64,000 nt of DNA, from assembly GCF_013778305.1 (NCBI RefSeq), contig NZ_JACEIC010000002.1, forward strand, positions 1,429,708 through 1,493,707. The letters run 5' to 3'. The notes below the pieces were generated by a model. It saw only the letters and a list, made by a program, of their open reading frames with translations, had not been told where the DNA came from and made no database searches. Positions 62,118 to 64,000 of this stretch are shown in pieces (positions within the stretch are counted from its first letter, which is position 1; each line of letters starts with the position of its first letter). The stretch is from Nocardioides agri. GTDB taxonomy: Bacteria > Actinomycetota > Actinomycetes > Propionibacteriales > Nocardioidaceae. The translations under genes were made by a program, and so were the position numbers.

Positions 62118-64000
62118 GCGCCCGCTCCTTCCGCCTCGTCGAAGTGGGGTTGGGCCGCCTCGGTGGTCGCGCCACCGGACCCGCCGTCCTGGATCGCCCG
62201 CCACACCCGCTCGGGCGTGCACGGCATCTGGATGTCGTTGACGCCGAGGTGGCGCACGGCGTCGACGACCGCGTTCACGACCGCCGGCGTCGAGGCGATC
62301 GTGCCGGCCTCGCCGACGCCCTTGGTGCCGAGCGTGTTCGTGAGGCTCGGCGAGGTGGTGTGGTCGACCTCGAAGCTGATCGTGTCGGCCGCCGTCGGCA
62401 GCAGGTAGTCGACGAACGACCCGGACACCAACGTGCCGGAGTCGTCGTAGACCGCCTCCTCCCACAGCGCCTGCGCGATCCCCTGCACCAGGCCACCGTG
62501 CACCTGCCCGCTCACGATCAGCGGGTTGATGATGTTGCCGATGTCGTCGCAGCAGACGTACTTGCGCATCTTCAGCTCGCCGGTCTCGGTGTCGACCTCC
62601 ATCGCGCAGAGGTGGGTGCCGTGCGGGAAGTTGAAGTTCACCGGGTCGTACGTCGCGTCGGAGTCCAGCGAGGCCTCGACCCCGTCCGGCAGGTTGTGCG
62701 CCGCGAACGTCGCCAGCGCGACCTCGGCCATCGCCATGCCCTGGTCGGTGCCGCGCACCGAGAAGCGCCCGTTGGCGAACTCGAGGTCGTCGGCCGACGC
62801 CTCGAGCAGGTGGGCCGCGATCGGCTTGGCCTTCTCGATGACCTTGTCGGCCGCCTTGACCAGCGCCTCGCCGCCGACGACCAGCGACCGGGACCCGTAG
62901 GTGTCCAGGCCCTTGGGGGCGACCTGGGTGTCGCCGTGCAGCACCTCGACGTCCTCGAAGGCGACGCCGAGCCGGTCGGCGACGATCTGGCTGAACGCCG
63001 TCTCGTGGCCCTGGCCGTGCGCGGACGCGCCGGTCACGACCTCGACCTTGCCGGTGGCCAGCATCCGCACGCTCGCGTGCTCCCAGCCGCCGGCGCCGTA
63101 GTCGAGGGTGCCGAGCACCCGTGACGGCGCCAGGCCGCACATCTCGGTGAAGGTCGAGACCCCGATGCCGAGCTGCACCTTGTCGCCGCTTGCCCGCCGG
63201 GCCATCTGCTCGGCGCGCAGCTCGTCGTACCCGATCATCTCCTTGGCGCGTGCCGTCGCAGCCTCGTAGTTGCCGGAGTCGTACTCGAGCCCGGCGACCG
63301 TGGTGAACGGGAACTCGTCGTGCTTGATCCAGTTCTTCTCGCGGATCGCGATCGGGTCGACGCCGACCTCGGCGGCGAGCTCGTCCATCAGGCGCTCGAT
63401 GGCGTACGTCGCCTCGGGCCGGCCGGCGCCGCGGTAGGCGTCGGTCCAGGTCTTGTTGGTGAGCACGGTCTGCACGGAGAAGTGGTAGGCCGGGAACTTG
63501 TAGATCGCGTTGAACATGAACGCGCCGAGCACCGGCACACCGCCGCCGACGATCGCGACGTAGGCGCCGAGGTCCGCGAGCAACTCGACCTTGAGGCCGG
63601 TCACGGTGCCGTCCTTCTCGGCCGACAGCGTCAGCTTCTGCCACTGGTCGCGGCCGTGGTGGGCCGAGAGCAGCGACTCCGAGCGGGTCTCGGTGTATTT
63701 GACCGGCTTGCCGAGCCGGCGGCCGACCGCCCAGGCGATCCACTCCTCCGGCGTCACCTGCAGCTTGCCGCCGAAGCCGCCGCCGACATCGGGGGCGATC
63801 ACCCGGATCTTCGACTCCGAGACGCCGGTCGTCGCGGCGAGCGCGAAGCGCAGGATGTGCGGGATCTGGGTGGCGGAGTACATGACGTACTGCTCGCCGG
63901 TCGGGTCGACGACGACCGAGCGCGGCTCCATGAACGCCGGGATGAGCCGCTGCTGGCGGTACTCCCGCTCGATCACGATCCCGTCGGTCCGCGCCTTGGC
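62114..64000 (-). CDS. coxL: CO-dehydrogenase-like molybdopterin subunit, form II, 5' end missing
   Basis: This is the large molybdopterin subunit of a xanthine-dehydrogenase-family hydroxylase, cut by the window at its 5' end with about 628 codons visible. The active-site loop is AYRGAGR in TWTDAYRGAGRPEA, the form II signature. Form I CO dehydrogenases have AYxCSFR instead. Cofactor motifs include GGGFGGK and GQGHETAFSQI, and the C-terminal GTKGVGEAGTIASTPAVVNAV is present. True CO oxidation is not assured for form II. It overlaps coxM by ATGA. The order L-M-G in transcription direction has no CoxS between. Confidence 0.9.
   Translation of the reverse strand, partial: AKARTDGIVIEREYRQQRLIPAFMEPRSVVVDPTGEQYVMYSATQIPHILRFALAATTGVSESKIRVIAPDVGGGFGGKLQVTPEEWIAWAVGRRLGKPVKYTETRSESLLSAHHGRDQWQKLTLSAEKDGTVTGLKVELLADLGAYVAIVGGGVPVLGAFMFNAIYKFPAYHFSVQTVLTNKTWTDAYRGAGRPEATYAIERLMDELAAEVGVDPIAIREKNWIKHDEFPFTTVAGLEYDSGNYEAATARAKEMIGYDELRAEQMARRASGDKVQLGIGVSTFTEMCGLAPSRVLGTLDYGAGGWEHASVRMLATGKVEVVTGASAHGQGHETAFSQIVADRLGVAFEDVEVLHGDTQVAPKGLDTYGSRSLVVGGEALVKAADKVIEKAKPIAAHLLEASADDLEFANGRFSVRGTDQGMAMAEVALATFAAHNLPDGVEASLDSDATYDPVNFNFPHGTHLCAMEVDTETGELKMRKYVCCDDIGNIINPLIVSGQVHGGLVQGIAQALWEEAVYDDSGTLVSGSFVDYLLPTAADTISFEVDHTTSPSLTNTLGTKGVGEAGTIASTPAVVNAVVDAVRHLGVNDIQMPCTPERVWRAIQDGGSGGATTEAAQPHFDEAEGAGA

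Noticed and set aside
62114-64000. CoxL as a form I CO dehydrogenase
   Set aside because: The active-site loop is AYRGAGR, not AYxCSFR.

Overview
The window is high-GC chromosomal DNA from an actinomycete, most likely Nocardioides or a close relative (Nocardioidaceae). This rests on the ribosomal and elongation-factor proteins, GTG starts, ATGA/GTGA gene overlaps, and families largely confined to actinobacteria (DUF2530, DUF3027, a bacterial XPB helicase pair, a CebR-type operator). No rRNA, tRNA, insertion sequence, prophage or CRISPR array was recognised. About sixty protein genes fill nearly all of the sequence. At least sixteen genes begin 6-8 nt after a TAnnnT -10 hexamer, so leaderless transcription looks common.

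Layout. 1-1280: start of the S10 ribosomal operon on the minus strand (rpsJ, rplC, rplD truncated by the window edge). 1651-3293: a DapB-like dehydrogenase and an AhpD/CMD-like protein. 3303-8443: a tight five-gene MoxR/DUF58 operon, followed by divergent SpoIIM and RDD membrane proteins. 10287-16594: a glucoside-use locus with an AglE-like binding lipoprotein, two permeases, a GH1 beta-glucosidase and a LacI regulator. Two identical CebR-like operators tie it together, and a DasR-like site lies upstream. 16567-18997: trmB, a class III aminotransferase and a DUF4190 protein. 19161-23472: the str operon (rpsL, rpsG, fusA, tuf). 23606-29955: a MarR/MFS pair, an NCS2 purine permease, DUF2530, DUF3027, a second MFS protein and a cold-shock protein; part of this order is familiar from mycobacteria.

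30001-36202: a HAD-LarE fusion, an acyl-CoA synthetase, a DHFR-like protein, an SRPBCC protein, and two overlapping FHA genes, one fused to an RDD membrane domain. 36242-40684: helicase-associated protein, CGNR zinc finger and XPB helicase. 40702-46796: an unusual duplicated membrane protein, a TetR/flavoprotein divergent pair with two matched operators, and a secreted alpha/beta hydrolase with Calx-beta-like repeats. 46894-52647: serA, a secreted repeat protein, a ketosteroid isomerase under a KstR-like box, an HD-like protein, DUF4031, CutC, and a DasR-family regulator. 52720-60538: a MacB/FtsX-type ABC exporter, alkB behind an SOS box, DUF2207 and LemA, and an MFS protein. 60577-64000: coxG, coxM and coxL of a form II carbon-monoxide-dehydrogenase-like molybdenum hydroxylase, with coxL cut by the window end.

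The most informative signals are regulatory. They include a 22-nt element at the same distance upstream of rpsJ and rpsL, paired operators beside their own regulators (CebR-like, TetR, MarR), an orphan KstR-like box on a steroid isomerase, an SOS box overlapping the alkB promoter, and a probable CTG start on an MFS gene. I found no clear candidate for an entirely new multi-gene system. The HAD-LarE fusion and the duplicated HVxxM membrane protein are the least explained coding features.
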